Below are positions 35,448 through 43,862 of a DNA stretch of 64,000 bases, in pieces. Under the pieces are notes generated by a model. That model did no database searches and was not told where the DNA came from. It saw only the letters and a list, made by a program, of their open reading frames with translations. Source of the DNA: Erwinia sp050410775 (GTDB taxonomy: Bacteria > Pseudomonadota > Gammaproteobacteria > Enterobacterales > Enterobacteriaceae); NCBI RefSeq assembly GCF_050410775.1, contig NZ_CP191229.1; one strand, written 5' to 3'. Made by a program: the position numbers and the translations under genes. Position 1 is the stretch's first letter. Each line of letters starts with the position of its first letter.

Positions 35448-37145
35448 ATGGAACTTGAGTACGAAAGTAAACGTCCGCTTTATATCCCTTATGCTGGTCC
35501 TATTCTGCTGGAATTTCCCCTGCTGAATAAAGGCAGCGCTTTCTCGGTTGAGGAGCGCAACGAGTTCAACCTGCGCGGCCTGCTGCCTGAGACGGTGGAA
35601 ACGATTGAAGAGCAGGCCAAACGCGCCTGGCGTCAGTTTCAGGATTTTAAAAACGATAACGATAAGCACGTTTACCTGCGTAATATCCAGGATACCAACG
35701 AGACGCTGTTCTACCGCCTGCTGGACAATCATCTGGAAGAGATGATGCCAATCATTTATACCCCGACGGTAGGCGCTGCCTGCGAACACTTCTCAGAGAT
35801 CTATCGTCGCGCCCGTGGCGTGTTTATCTCTTACCCTAACCGCGGCAACATTGAAGATATGTTGCAGAACGCCACCAAGCAGAACGTTAAAGTGATCGTT
35901 GTCACCGACGGCGAACGTATTCTTGGCCTGGGCGATCAGGGCATCGGCGGTATGGGTATCCCCATCGGCAAACTGTCGCTTTATACCGCCTGCGGCGGCA
36001 TCAGCCCGGCCTACACCCTGCCGGTGGTACTGGATGTCGGCACCAATAACCCGCAGTTGCTTAACGATCCGCTCTATATGGGCTGGCGTCATCCGCGTAT
36101 CACCGGCGAAGAGTATGACAACTTCGTCAATGAGTTTATTCAGGCGGTGAAAAGCCGCTGGCCGAACGTGCTGCTACAGTTTGAAGACTTCGCGCAGAAG
36201 AATGCGATGCCGCTGCTGGAGCGCTACCGCGATGAAGTTTGCTGCTTCAACGATGATATACAGGGCACCGCCGCCGTTACCCTCGGCACGCTGATTGCCG
36301 CGAGTCGCGCGGCGGGCAGTAAAATGAGCGAGCAGAAGGTGGTGTTCCTCGGTGCCGGCTCCGCCGGTTGCGGCATTGCCGAACAGATTATCGCGCAGAT
36401 GAAGTCGGAAGGGCTGAGCGACGAAGAGGCCCGCGCCCGGGTCTTTATGGTAGACCGCTTTGGCCTGCTGACCGACAAGCTGCCGAACCTGCTGAACTTC
36501 CAGAGCAGGCTGGTTCAGAAAAGCGACGCGCTGGCGGGCTGGGACGTCACCTCTGACTCCCTCTCGCTGCTGGATGTCGTGCGTAACGCGCATCCGGATA
36601 TCCTGATTGGCGTTTCCGGCCAGCCGGGCCTGTTCAGCGAAGAGATCATTCGCGAGATGCATAAGCACTGCCCACGCCCTATTGTGATGCCGCTCTCCAA
36701 CCCGACCTCACGCGTTGAGGCCACGCCGCAGGATATTATCGCCTGGACCGAAGGCGCGGCGCTGGTTGCTACCGGCAGTCCGTTCGCCCCGGCCATGTGG
36801 AAAGAGAAGGTTTTCCCGATTGCCCAGTGCAATAACTCCTATATCTTCCCCGGCATCGGGCTTGGCGTAATCGCCTCCGGCGCCACCCGCGTCACTGACA
36901 GCATGCTGATGGCCGCCAGCCGGGCGCTGGCTGACTGCTCGCCGCTGGTCAATGACGGTGTTGGTCCGGTGCTGCCGGAAGTGAAAGATATTCAGGGCGT
37001 GTCAAAGCTGATCGCGATGGCGGTTGGCAAGGCGGCACAGCTGGCGGGCGTCGCGGTGGTCACCTCGGAAGATGTGCTTTCGCGCGCCATTGCCGCCAAT
37101 TTCTGGCTGCCGCAGTACCGTAACTATCGTCGTACCTCAATCTGA
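35448..37145 (+). CDS. maeA: NAD-dependent malic enzyme MaeA
   Basis: This 565-residue enzyme, identical in length to E. coli MaeA (SfcA), oxidatively decarboxylates malate to pyruvate. The N-terminal tyrosine region is IYTPTVGAACEHFSEIYRR (catalytic Tyr near 104), with the general-base Lys in GIPIGKLSLY near 175. The metal-binding segment is LLQFEDFAQKNA and CCFNDDIQGTAAV, and the NAD-binding motif is GAGSAGCGIAE near 306. In E. coli the gene is elsewhere on the map; its position between cdd and sanA is a local rearrangement. No strong ribosome site is visible before the ATG. Confidence 0.95.
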   Translation: MELEYESKRPLYIPYAGPILLEFPLLNKGSAFSVEERNEFNLRGLLPETVETIEEQAKRAWRQFQDFKNDNDKHVYLRNIQDTNETLFYRLLDNHLEEMMPIIYTPTVGAACEHFSEIYRRARGVFISYPNRGNIEDMLQNATKQNVKVIVVTDGERILGLGDQGIGGMGIPIGKLSLYTACGGISPAYTLPVVLDVGTNNPQLLNDPLYMGWRHPRITGEEYDNFVNEFIQAVKSRWPNVLLQFEDFAQKNAMPLLERYRDEVCCFNDDIQGTAAVTLGTLIAASRAAGSKMSEQKVVFLGAGSAGCGIAEQIIAQMKSEGLSDEEARARVFMVDRFGLLTDKLPNLLNFQSRLVQKSDALAGWDVTSDSLSLLDVVRNAHPDILIGVSGQPGLFSEEIIREMHKHCPRPIVMPLSNPTSRVEATPQDIIAWTEGAALVATGSPFAPAMWKEKVFPIAQCNNSYIFPGIGLGVIASGATRVTDSMLMAASRALADCSPLVNDGVGPVLPEVKDIQGVSKLIAMAVGKAAQLAGVAVVTSEDVLSRAIAANFWLPQYRNYRRTSI

Positions 37146-37202
37146 TAACAGCGGCCGGGTACATCCGTACCCGGTTTGCCCTGTCCGGCCTGCCTGAAAT
37201 CG

Positions 37203-37427
37203 CTACCAGCCGGCAGGTCGCCCGCAATCCGTACTGTTATCCACGCATCCCCGATCCCGGACATGCTCCATCCGCCTGTCTCTTCTCAGCTTTCCATGGT
37301 CATCAACAGAATATATCGGCCTGGCACCCGTCTGCGTGGCAGGTTTATCCTGACGCGCATCGTAATCCGTGGAGACACAAGCCGTGAGCGCCACGGTAAG
37401 CAGCACAGAGGATCGTAAAAGTTTCAT
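37203..37427 (-). CDS. Small lipoprotein
   Basis: This 74-residue protein has a classic lipoprotein signal: MKLLRSSVLLTVALTAC with lipobox L-T-A-C and Cys17 as the lipidated residue. The +2 residue is Val, which would allow outer-membrane sorting. The mature part is short, charged and contains two more cysteines (RGCVDNSTDCGRP) that could form a disulfide. GGAGC lies 4 bases before the ATG. I do not recognise the family. It converges with maeA. Confidence 0.72.
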   Translation of the reverse strand: MKLLRSSVLLTVALTACVSTDYDARQDKPATQTGARPIYSVDDHGKLRRDRRMEHVRDRGCVDNSTDCGRPAGW

Positions 37428-37821
37428 TTCAGCTCCATCTAAAATTGCGGTGAAAAAGGAGTAACCGCATTGCTTTGAGAATGCGTAACGTACCTGGAAG
37501 GATCGTAAAGCAATATCTGCGTGGCGGTTTCGACAAATGTCTCCTTTTCAGCACAAGCAAGATCCAAAACAGCGTCCGGTAGCGATTCTCCTGAACTTGC
37601 CTCCGATAATAAGCCGTCTCATAGACGCCTCAGATTATGGCCGGATAGCCAGGCCAGTTCTGCGTATCGGCGCCTTATCGCCGCTTTTATTTACGGTCAG
37701 GTACTGTCACGCCCGAAAATTGTGCGAAAACCCAACATACGACGCCCCCCGGCTTGCTTCACCTGCGCAGGTAAAGTAGCCTTGACCCACCCTTTTTCCG
37801 CAAGTCTGAGCACCGTCTGGC
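37428..37821. other. Intergenic region before sanA
   Basis: This stretch of 394 bases holds the divergent upstream regions of the lipoprotein gene and sanA. Short open frames cross it, but none has a ribosome site with a plausible product. A weak GGCG...CGCC hairpin followed by TTTTATTT lies at about 37669-37691. I see no repeats or insertion sequence. Confidence 0.4.
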
Positions 37822-38562
37822 ATGATAAAACGCTTGATATTTGGTCTTATTATCATTGTGACGCTGATAGTAGTGACCGCGCTCGGTCTCGATCGCTGGA
37901 TAAGCATCAAAACGGCCCCCTACGTTTACGACGATCTCAAGACGCTGCCTCACCGGCAGGTTGGCGTGGTGCTGGGCACCGCGAAATATTACCGGGCCGG
38001 CGGGATTAACCAGTATTACCTCTACCGCATACAGGGCGCGCTTAACGCTTATAACAGCGGCAAGGTGAATTATCTGCTGCTGAGCGGGGATAACGCGCTT
38101 CAAAGCTATAACGAACCGATGACCATGCGCCGCGATCTGATCGCCGCCGGGGTGCCCGCTTCGGATATCGTGCTGGACTACGCGGGCTTTCGCACTCTCG
38201 ATTCCATCGTCCGTACCCGCAAGGTGTTTGATACTAACGATTTCATCATTATTACCCAGCGCTTTCACTGCGAGCGGGCGCTGTTTATCGCGCTGCATAT
38301 GGGCATTCAGGCCCAGTGCTATGCAGTGCCTTCGCCGAAAAATATGCTGAACATTCGCGTCCGTGAAGTGGGAGCCCGCCTCGGTGCGCTGGCCGACCTG
38401 TTTCTGATGAAGCGTGAACCGCGCTTCCTGGGTCCGTTAGTGCCGATCCCTGCCCGCTACGAGATCCCGGAAGATGCCCAGAGCTATCCGGCCGTCACGC
38501 CGGAGCAGCTGCTGGAGATTGAGCAGCGGCGGGAAAAGAAAGCAGCTGACCGACAGGAATAA
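37822..38562 (+). CDS. sanA: SanA, DUF218 membrane protein for vancomycin tolerance
   Basis: This 246-residue inner-membrane protein (E. coli SanA 239) has one N-terminal anchor (about residues 4-24) and a periplasmic/cytoplasmic DUF218 domain. That domain includes VGVVLGTAKYYRAGG, YLLLSGDN near 90, and ITQRFHCERALFIA near 148. SanA affects the envelope barrier to vancomycin at high temperature. The C-terminal tail is charged and slightly longer than in E. coli (EQRREKKAADRQE). A strong terminator begins at the stop codon. Confidence 0.93.
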   Translation: MIKRLIFGLIIIVTLIVVTALGLDRWISIKTAPYVYDDLKTLPHRQVGVVLGTAKYYRAGGINQYYLYRIQGALNAYNSGKVNYLLLSGDNALQSYNEPMTMRRDLIAAGVPASDIVLDYAGFRTLDSIVRTRKVFDTNDFIIITQRFHCERALFIALHMGIQAQCYAVPSPKNMLNIRVREVGARLGALADLFLMKREPRFLGPLVPIPARYEIPEDAQSYPAVTPEQLLEIEQRREKKAADRQE

Positions 38563-38563
38563 A

Positions 38564-38592
38564 AAAACGCATCCGTCAAAGGATGCGTTTTT
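38564..38592 (+). terminator. sanA terminator
   Basis: AAAAACGCATCC / GGATGCGTTTTT forms a 12-bp stem with loop GTCAAA, with T-rich 3' side and A-rich 5' side, so it could work in both directions. It immediately follows sanA. Confidence 0.9.
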
Positions 38593-38599
38593 CATTGTG

Positions 38600-38613
38600 C
38601 TGTCACGTGACAG
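38600..38613. repeat. 14-bp perfect palindrome
   Basis: CTGTCACGTGACAG is a perfect palindrome 8 bases after the sanA terminator, in the gap before mglC. No promoter is apparent next to it. It could be a regulator site or chance. Confidence 0.5.
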
Positions 38614-38739
38614 AGGGTCAATGGTATAAATACTCCGTTCCCACCTCGCGGTCCTGGCGCGGTACGTATGACTTCGAACGGTGCAGCCTTGTCAGCGGAC
38701 TGAAACGCACCCTCGCTTTGGATGCGTTTCCCGCCTGGA

Positions 38740-39750
38740 TTATTTTTTCCGGGCGTACTTCAGGGAGTCCAGCGCCACCGCGAAAATGATGATGCCGCCC
38801 TTGATAATATACTGCCAGTAAGGGTTGACGCCGATATAGGTCAGACCGTAGTTGATGACGGTGAAGATCAGCACCCCGGTCACCACGCCCGCTACCGTAC
38901 CCACGCCGCCCGCGAAGGAAACGCCCCCCACCACACAGGCAGCGATCGCATCCAGCTCGTACATAAAGCCCAAGTTATTGGTTGCCGAACCGATACGGCC
39001 CGCTTCCAGCATCCCGGCAAAGGCGTAGAACACACCGGAGAGCGCATAAATCAGAATCAGGTTATAGTTCACGTTCACACCGGAAACGCGTGCCGCTTCC
39101 GGGTTGCCGCCGATAGCAAAGATGTTTTTGCCAAATCGCGTTTTATTCCACAGGATCCAGACGAAGAAGATCGCGATAGCGGCATAGAAGGTAATATAAG
39201 AGAGTTTAAAATCGCCAAAGCGGATAAAACCCTGCGCGAAGGTTGAAAACCCTTCGTCAAAGCCCGCGATAGGCGAAGCGCCCACGTAGTCGTAGTAGAG
39301 CGAGTTGATGCCGTACACGATAATCATGGTGCCCAGCGTGGTGATAAACGGCGTCACCTTCAGGTAGGCGATAATCAGACCGTTCACCAGGCCAATCAGG
39401 CCGCCGATAGCGCAGACAATGATGATAACCACCGCGATCGGTAAGGTATCCAGCTGCGGAAACACCTTGTTGACGTTATCCATCGCCTGCAGCAGCGTTG
39501 CCGCGACCACGGCAGCCAGACCGACCTGGCGACCTGCCGAAAGATCGGTACCCTGCGTCACAATCAGACCCGCCACGCCGAGCGCAATAATAATACGCAC
39601 GGATGACTGAGTCAGAATATTACTTAAGTTCATCAGACTTAAGAATGTCGGGTCCTGGAAAATAATGATCGCCAGCAGCACCAGCAATACAACATATATC
39701 CCACCCTCTTTTAGCCAGGTGAGCGCACTTTTCTTATTTACTGCTTTCAT
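38740..39750 (-). CDS. mglC: Galactose/methyl-galactoside ABC permease MglC
   Basis: This 336-residue inner-membrane permease (E. coli 336) of the ribose/galactose branch of ABC importers has 8-10 hydrophobic segments. The family segment GTQ-DLSAGRQVGLAA is visible near residues 65-80 (VTQGTDLSAGRQVG), and GNPEAARVSGVNV near 215 is the coupling-helix region contacting MglA. It is the last gene of mglBAC, 19 bases after mglA. A weak inverted repeat at 38702-38730 downstream may stabilise the transcript end. Confidence 0.96.
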   Translation of the reverse strand: MKAVNKKSALTWLKEGGIYVVLLVLLAIIIFQDPTFLSLMNLSNILTQSSVRIIIALGVAGLIVTQGTDLSAGRQVGLAAVVAATLLQAMDNVNKVFPQLDTLPIAVVIIIVCAIGGLIGLVNGLIIAYLKVTPFITTLGTMIIVYGINSLYYDYVGASPIAGFDEGFSTFAQGFIRFGDFKLSYITFYAAIAIFFVWILWNKTRFGKNIFAIGGNPEAARVSGVNVNYNLILIYALSGVFYAFAGMLEAGRIGSATNNLGFMYELDAIAACVVGGVSFAGGVGTVAGVVTGVLIFTVINYGLTYIGVNPYWQYIIKGGIIIFAVALDSLKYARKK

Positions 39751-39769
39751 GGTAACAGCCCTTACCCTA

Positions 39770-41290
39770 TTAAAGGTGCAACGATGCTAAACGTAATATT
39801 TCGTTTTGCGTTGTCGATTTTGTTTCAACGATACCCGCGACCATGCCGTTACTCATTACCAGAATCCTGTCGGTAATCCCTAAAAGCTCCGGCATTTCAG
39901 AAGAGATAATAATGATGCCTTTATCTTTCTTCGCCAGCTCGGAGATCAGCTGATAAATTTCAAATTTAGCGCCAACGTCGATACCGCGCGTCGGTTCATC
40001 CAGCATCAGGATTTCCGGCGAGGTTAACAGCCAGCGGCCTATGATGACCTTCTGCTGATTTCCGCCAGAGAGCGAGCCGATAGCTGTCCGGTGGCCCGGC
40101 GTTTTCACCCGCATGGAGTCAATGACCCACTGCGTATCGCTTTTCATCCGGCTGTTGTCCAGCAGGCCGAAACTGTTTTTATATTTACGGATATTGGAGA
40201 TCAGCGAGTTAAAGCCGATATCCAGAAAAGCGTAAATGCCCGTGGCGCGCCGTTCTTCGGTCACCAGCGCAAAGCCGTGGTTGATCGCTTCATTCGCGCT
40301 GTGGTTATTAATTTTTTTGCCGTGCAGCTTAATCGTCCCGCCAGATTTTTCGCGGATACCAAAGAGGGTTTCCACAATGTCGGTGCGTTTTGCGCCGACC
40401 AGACCGGCGATACCCAGGATCTCTCCTTTGCGAAGATCGAATGAGATATCGCGAATGGAGGGCTGGCGCAGCGAGGTCAGATTACGTACCTCAAGGATGG
40501 TTTCGCCGGGCACGTTGGATTTGTCAGGAAAGCGCTGGTTCAGCGATCGTCCCACCATCATGGAGATGATTTTGTCCATATCCAGCCCTTCAAGCGGCTG
40601 GGTGGCAATCCACTGGCCGTCGCGCAGGATGGTTATTTCATCGCACAGCTGGAATATCTCCTCCATTTTATGCGAGATATAAACAATACCGCAGCCACGC
40701 TCTTTCAGTTTACGGATAATGGTAAAGAGGTGATTAACTTCTTTTTCCGTCAGGGATGAAGTTGGCTCATCCATAATCACAATTTTCGCGTTATAAGAGA
40801 ACGCTTTGGCAATTTCTACCATCTGCATTTGCGAAACGGAGAGCGTCACCACTTTGTCGCGCGGATCGATATCGATATCCAGCTCTTCAAAGATCGCTTT
40901 GGTATCACGGTACATTTTATCCTGGTCGACAAAAATCCCTTTTTTGGGATAGCGCCCAAGCCACATGTTATCCATGACCGTGCGTTGCAGGACCAGGTTC
41001 AGCTCCTGATGCACCATCGAAACGCCATTTTCCAGCGCTTCTTTTGCGCTGTTAAAATCAATCTCTTTTCCCTGAAACAGGATGCTTCCTGAATCTTTAC
41101 TGTAAATGCCAAAGAGGCATTTTAATAACGTGGATTTCCCTGCGCCATTTTCACCCATCAGGGCGTGAATAGAGTGCGGGCGAACTTTTAAGTTCACATT
41201 ATCCAGCGCTTTAACGCCGGGAAATGACTTGCTGACGTCAGTCATCTCCAGCAGATATTCGCGCTGTGGCTGATCTTTATCACTGCCCAT
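39770..41290 (-). CDS. mglA: Galactose/methyl-galactoside ABC ATPase MglA
   Basis: This 506-residue duplicated ATPase is identical in length to E. coli MglA. The first domain has Walker A GENGAGKST, signature LSVSQMQ and Walker B IVIMDEPTSSL. The second has a degenerate Walker A (GLVGAKRTD), signature LSGGNQQK and Walker B ILMLDEPTRGID, as usual for sugar ABC proteins of this class. The start at 41290 (MGSDKD) is chosen over an in-frame ATG 30 bases upstream because AGGTAGA precedes it and the length then matches. It is separated from mglB by 93 bases containing a strong hairpin. Confidence 0.96.
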   Translation of the reverse strand: MGSDKDQPQREYLLEMTDVSKSFPGVKALDNVNLKVRPHSIHALMGENGAGKSTLLKCLFGIYSKDSGSILFQGKEIDFNSAKEALENGVSMVHQELNLVLQRTVMDNMWLGRYPKKGIFVDQDKMYRDTKAIFEELDIDIDPRDKVVTLSVSQMQMVEIAKAFSYNAKIVIMDEPTSSLTEKEVNHLFTIIRKLKERGCGIVYISHKMEEIFQLCDEITILRDGQWIATQPLEGLDMDKIISMMVGRSLNQRFPDKSNVPGETILEVRNLTSLRQPSIRDISFDLRKGEILGIAGLVGAKRTDIVETLFGIREKSGGTIKLHGKKINNHSANEAINHGFALVTEERRATGIYAFLDIGFNSLISNIRKYKNSFGLLDNSRMKSDTQWVIDSMRVKTPGHRTAIGSLSGGNQQKVIIGRWLLTSPEILMLDEPTRGIDVGAKFEIYQLISELAKKDKGIIIISSEMPELLGITDRILVMSNGMVAGIVETKSTTQNEILRLASLHL

Positions 41291-41313
41291 AATTCTACCT
41301 GGCTGAATGTGGC

Positions 41314-41339
41314 GTACCATCGGGCCGACCCGACGGCAC
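41314..41339 (-). repeat. Hairpin between mglB and mglA
   Basis: An 11-bp stem (41314-41324 with 41329-41339, two G-U pairs in RNA) has a 4-base loop, in the 93-base mglB-mglA gap. There is no T run, so it is more likely an mRNA-stabilising or partial-termination element that keeps binding-protein levels above those of the membrane parts. Confidence 0.6.
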
Positions 41340-41383
41340 GCCCGGGAGTGGGCACGGCGAACCGCGCCCGGTTTGTTAATGAT

Positions 41384-42379
41384 TTATTTGGTGAACTGAG
41401 ACAGATTCTCTTTATCAACCGGCACGTAGGCGACGCGCACGACTTTTCCATCCAGCTTGTAATCGGTGCCTTCAGTCGCGGCTTTACCTTCAGAGAGGTT
41501 TTTCGCCATCAAAAAGGTGGCTCTCGCCTGGTTTTCAGCATCGTTCAGCACGGTGCCCGCCAGCGCGCCCGATTTAACCATCGCCAGCGCTTCCGGCAGC
41601 GCATCCACGCCGAAGACCGGGACAGATGATTTATTGTGCGCCTTCAGCGCTTCTACCGCGCCCATCGCCATCGCATCGTTATTGGCGATAACCACTTCAA
41701 TGTTGTTGCCGTTAGGGCCGGACAGCCAGGCATCCACTTTATCTTTTGCCTGTGCGGTATCCCACATCGCGGTATCCAGGTGCAGCTGCTTCGTTTTCAC
41801 GCCATCTTTATTGAGCGTATCAATTACATATTTAGTACGTGCTTCTGCGTCCGGGTGACCAGGCTCCCCTTTCAGCAGCACGAACTGAATCACGCCATCT
41901 TTATTCAGATCCCAGGCTGGCGTCGCTTTCCAGTGTTTCGCGATCAGTTCACCCTGCTTGACGCCGGACTCTTTTGAGTCGGTACCCACGTAGTAGGCTT
42001 TGTCATAGCTGGCCAGCGCTTTCGCGGTCGGCTCTTTGTTGAAGAACACAATCGGAATATCGTTCGATTTCGCTTTGCTGATAATGACCGCCGCCGCCGC
42101 CGGGTCAACCAGGTTAATCGCCAGCGCCTTCACGCCCTTGGCTACCAGTACATCAACCTGATCGTTCTGGGTTGACTGGCTGTTTTGGGAGTCGTTCATC
42201 AGCAGCTGAATGCCGTCGGTTTTTTCCGCTTCTTTCTCAATATCTTTGCGCACGACGGACATGAAGTTGTCATCGTATTTGTAGATAGTCACGCCGATAC
42301 GGGTGTCGGCAGCATGAGCCGTTGCGCCAAACATCATGCTGGCAACCAGGGCTGTGAGCGTGAAAGCCTTCTTATTCAT
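41384..42379 (-). CDS. mglB: Periplasmic galactose/glucose-binding protein MglB
   Basis: This 331-residue exported binding protein (E. coli 332) serves galactose/glucose import and, through Trg, chemotaxis. The signal peptide is MNKKAFTLTALVASMMFGATAHA with cleavage before ADTRIG. Ligand and calcium residues are recognisable: YKYDDNFM near the N-terminus, LLMNDSQNSQ, and the EF-hand-like Ca loop DLNKDGVIQ near residue 157. NNDAMAMGAVEALKAH lies near 235. It is first in mglBAC, preceded by a CRP/GalS promoter about 250 bases upstream. Confidence 0.97.
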   Translation of the reverse strand: MNKKAFTLTALVASMMFGATAHAADTRIGVTIYKYDDNFMSVVRKDIEKEAEKTDGIQLLMNDSQNSQSTQNDQVDVLVAKGVKALAINLVDPAAAAVIISKAKSNDIPIVFFNKEPTAKALASYDKAYYVGTDSKESGVKQGELIAKHWKATPAWDLNKDGVIQFVLLKGEPGHPDAEARTKYVIDTLNKDGVKTKQLHLDTAMWDTAQAKDKVDAWLSGPNGNNIEVVIANNDAMAMGAVEALKAHNKSSVPVFGVDALPEALAMVKSGALAGTVLNDAENQARATFLMAKNLSEGKAATEGTDYKLDGKVVRVAYVPVDKENLSQFTK

Positions 42380-42637
42380 GGTATCTCCGGTTTTTTTGTA
42401 GGGTCGTTCTCAGCGCCCTGCTCCAGGCAGGAGCATGATGGCGCTATATTGACGGCGGGGCGAAATGTTGGTGTAACGTGTCGCAGAGCCGATTATTTGT
42501 TAAAACCAAACCCGACTTCCCTGTACGGCAACGCTTCCAGAAAGCTGTGTTAAAAACTGTTTCATCGGGCAGGAAACCGGCGGTCCAGGGGGACTGAACC
42601 GCGTTACATAATGTTTCACATCCGTTAAGTCGCTGCC

Positions 42638-42698
42638 ATCATAGAGAAGGCGATGTTAATTAACTGTGAATTTACTCACAATTTGAAAACGGTTACAT
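42638..42698 (-). promoter_or_regulatory. mglB promoter with CRP and GalS sites
   Basis: On the minus strand a -10 hexamer TATGAT (42643-42638) predicts a start near 42631. A perfect CRP core TGTGA-ATTTAC-TCACA at 42665-42680 is centred 41.5 bases upstream. A GalR/GalS operator TGAAAACGGTTACAT (42684-42698) is centred 60 bases upstream, overlapping the galS stop codon. The order is typical of the mgl promoter in enterics. The 250-base leader from here to mglB (42380-42630) shows no other gene. Confidence 0.85.
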
Positions 42699-43733
42699 GG
42701 CGGTATCGGTTGAGTTAGTGACGGGTGCCACATTTTGCCGGACCGCCACGGAATGACGGCGTACCAGCGTCGGCATAAAACAGTGGGTGGCGTTCTCATC
42801 AAGCAGGCCTGCCGCCCCTTTCAGCGCGAGCTCGGTCGCCAGTTTCGCCATAGAAACAATAGGATACCGGACCGTTGTTAGCTGAGGATCGGTATAGCGA
42901 GAGATGGGGATATCATCAAAACCGACTACCGAAACGTGCTGCGGGATAGCGATGCCGTTATCCTTCAGCGCGGCCAGCGCGCCGGCGGCCATGCTGTCGT
43001 TATAGGCAAATACCGCCGTCAGATGCAGATTGCGGCCCAGCAGTTCCACCATCGCCGCCTCGCCCCCCTGAAGATCGGGCTCCGCTGCGGCAATCCAGCT
43101 CTCCGGTACGACGAGATGCTGCTCCATCAGCGCCTGGGCCCAGCCCTGACGCCGCTGATCGACATCTTCAATAGGATGGCTTGAGGCGAGATAGCCGATA
43201 CGCTGATGTCCCTGCTGCTGGAGCATCCGCGTCGCCATCAACGCGCCGCTGACGTTGTCCAGGCAGACGCAGCGGTGCGCATAGCCTGGCAGGGTACGGT
43301 TAATTAGCACCATCCCCGGCACCTGCTCCATCAGCGAGGCAAGTTCGGTATCCCCTAAAGCTTTAGCGTGAACAATCAGCGCGTTACAGCGCTGGCGGAT
43401 CAGCACTTCGATAGCGTGCCGCTCTTTATCCGCCTGATGGTAGGAGTTGTTGATAAGAACATGTTTGTTCATGCGCTGCGCGACCGTATCCACGGCTTTC
43501 ACCAGCGCACCAAAGAAGGGATCGGAAACGTCCATCACCACCACGCCAACCGTGTCGCTGACCTGGGTCACCAGCGCCTGCGCATTGGCGTTAGGCCGGT
43601 AGCCCAGCGTATCGACGATATGTAACACCATATCACGCGTTTCCGGCGTCACCGCCGCGCTCTGATTCAGCACGCGTGAGACGGTCGCGACGGAGACGCC
43701 CGCCTCCCGCGCCACATCACGGATGGTAATCAT
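42693..43733 (-). CDS. galS: LacI-family regulator GalS
   Basis: This 346-residue isorepressor of the galactose regulon, equal in length to E. coli GalS, has the N-terminal LacI helix-turn-helix TIRDVAREAGVSVATVSRVLN and hinge (QALVTQ). The periplasmic-binding-protein-like core follows. Genes under GalS include mglBAC and galS itself. It reads in the same direction as mgl, directly upstream. Its own promoter region carries a second GalS operator and a CRP site. Confidence 0.95.
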   Translation of the reverse strand: MITIRDVAREAGVSVATVSRVLNQSAAVTPETRDMVLHIVDTLGYRPNANAQALVTQVSDTVGVVVMDVSDPFFGALVKAVDTVAQRMNKHVLINNSYHQADKERHAIEVLIRQRCNALIVHAKALGDTELASLMEQVPGMVLINRTLPGYAHRCVCLDNVSGALMATRMLQQQGHQRIGYLASSHPIEDVDQRRQGWAQALMEQHLVVPESWIAAAEPDLQGGEAAMVELLGRNLHLTAVFAYNDSMAAGALAALKDNGIAIPQHVSVVGFDDIPISRYTDPQLTTVRYPIVSMAKLATELALKGAAGLLDENATHCFMPTLVRRHSVAVRQNVAPVTNSTDTAM

Positions 43734-43819
43734 GATCGCTCGCTCTTGATAAAATATGCATAACCCTTCCAGACGCAGTGTGCCTGGCGGCTATTCTGGC
43801 AGGGGTAACGATGGGACTA

Positions 43820-43854
43820 CGTGAATTACGTCACAGTCATGAAAACGGTTACAT
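43820..43854 (-). promoter_or_regulatory. galS promoter CRP and GalS sites
   Basis: A near-perfect CRP core CGTGA-ATTACG-TCACA (43820-43835) is followed, 4 bases away, by TGAAAACGGTTACAT (43840-43854), the same 15-mer as in the mgl promoter. A -10-like CAGAAT on the minus strand at 43798-43793 places the start near 43786, 41.5 bases from the CRP centre. Autoregulation of galS is indicated. Confidence 0.8.
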
Positions 43855-43862
43855 ACAATTAT

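Noticed and set aside
37521..38009. Plus-strand frame overlapping the start of sanA
   Set aside because: It has no ribosome site, its product is unlike any family, and it runs into sanA in a different frame.
38702..38730. Inverted repeat downstream of mglC as mgl terminator
   Set aside because: The stem has one mismatch and no T run on the minus strand; it is mentioned with mglC but not called as a terminator.
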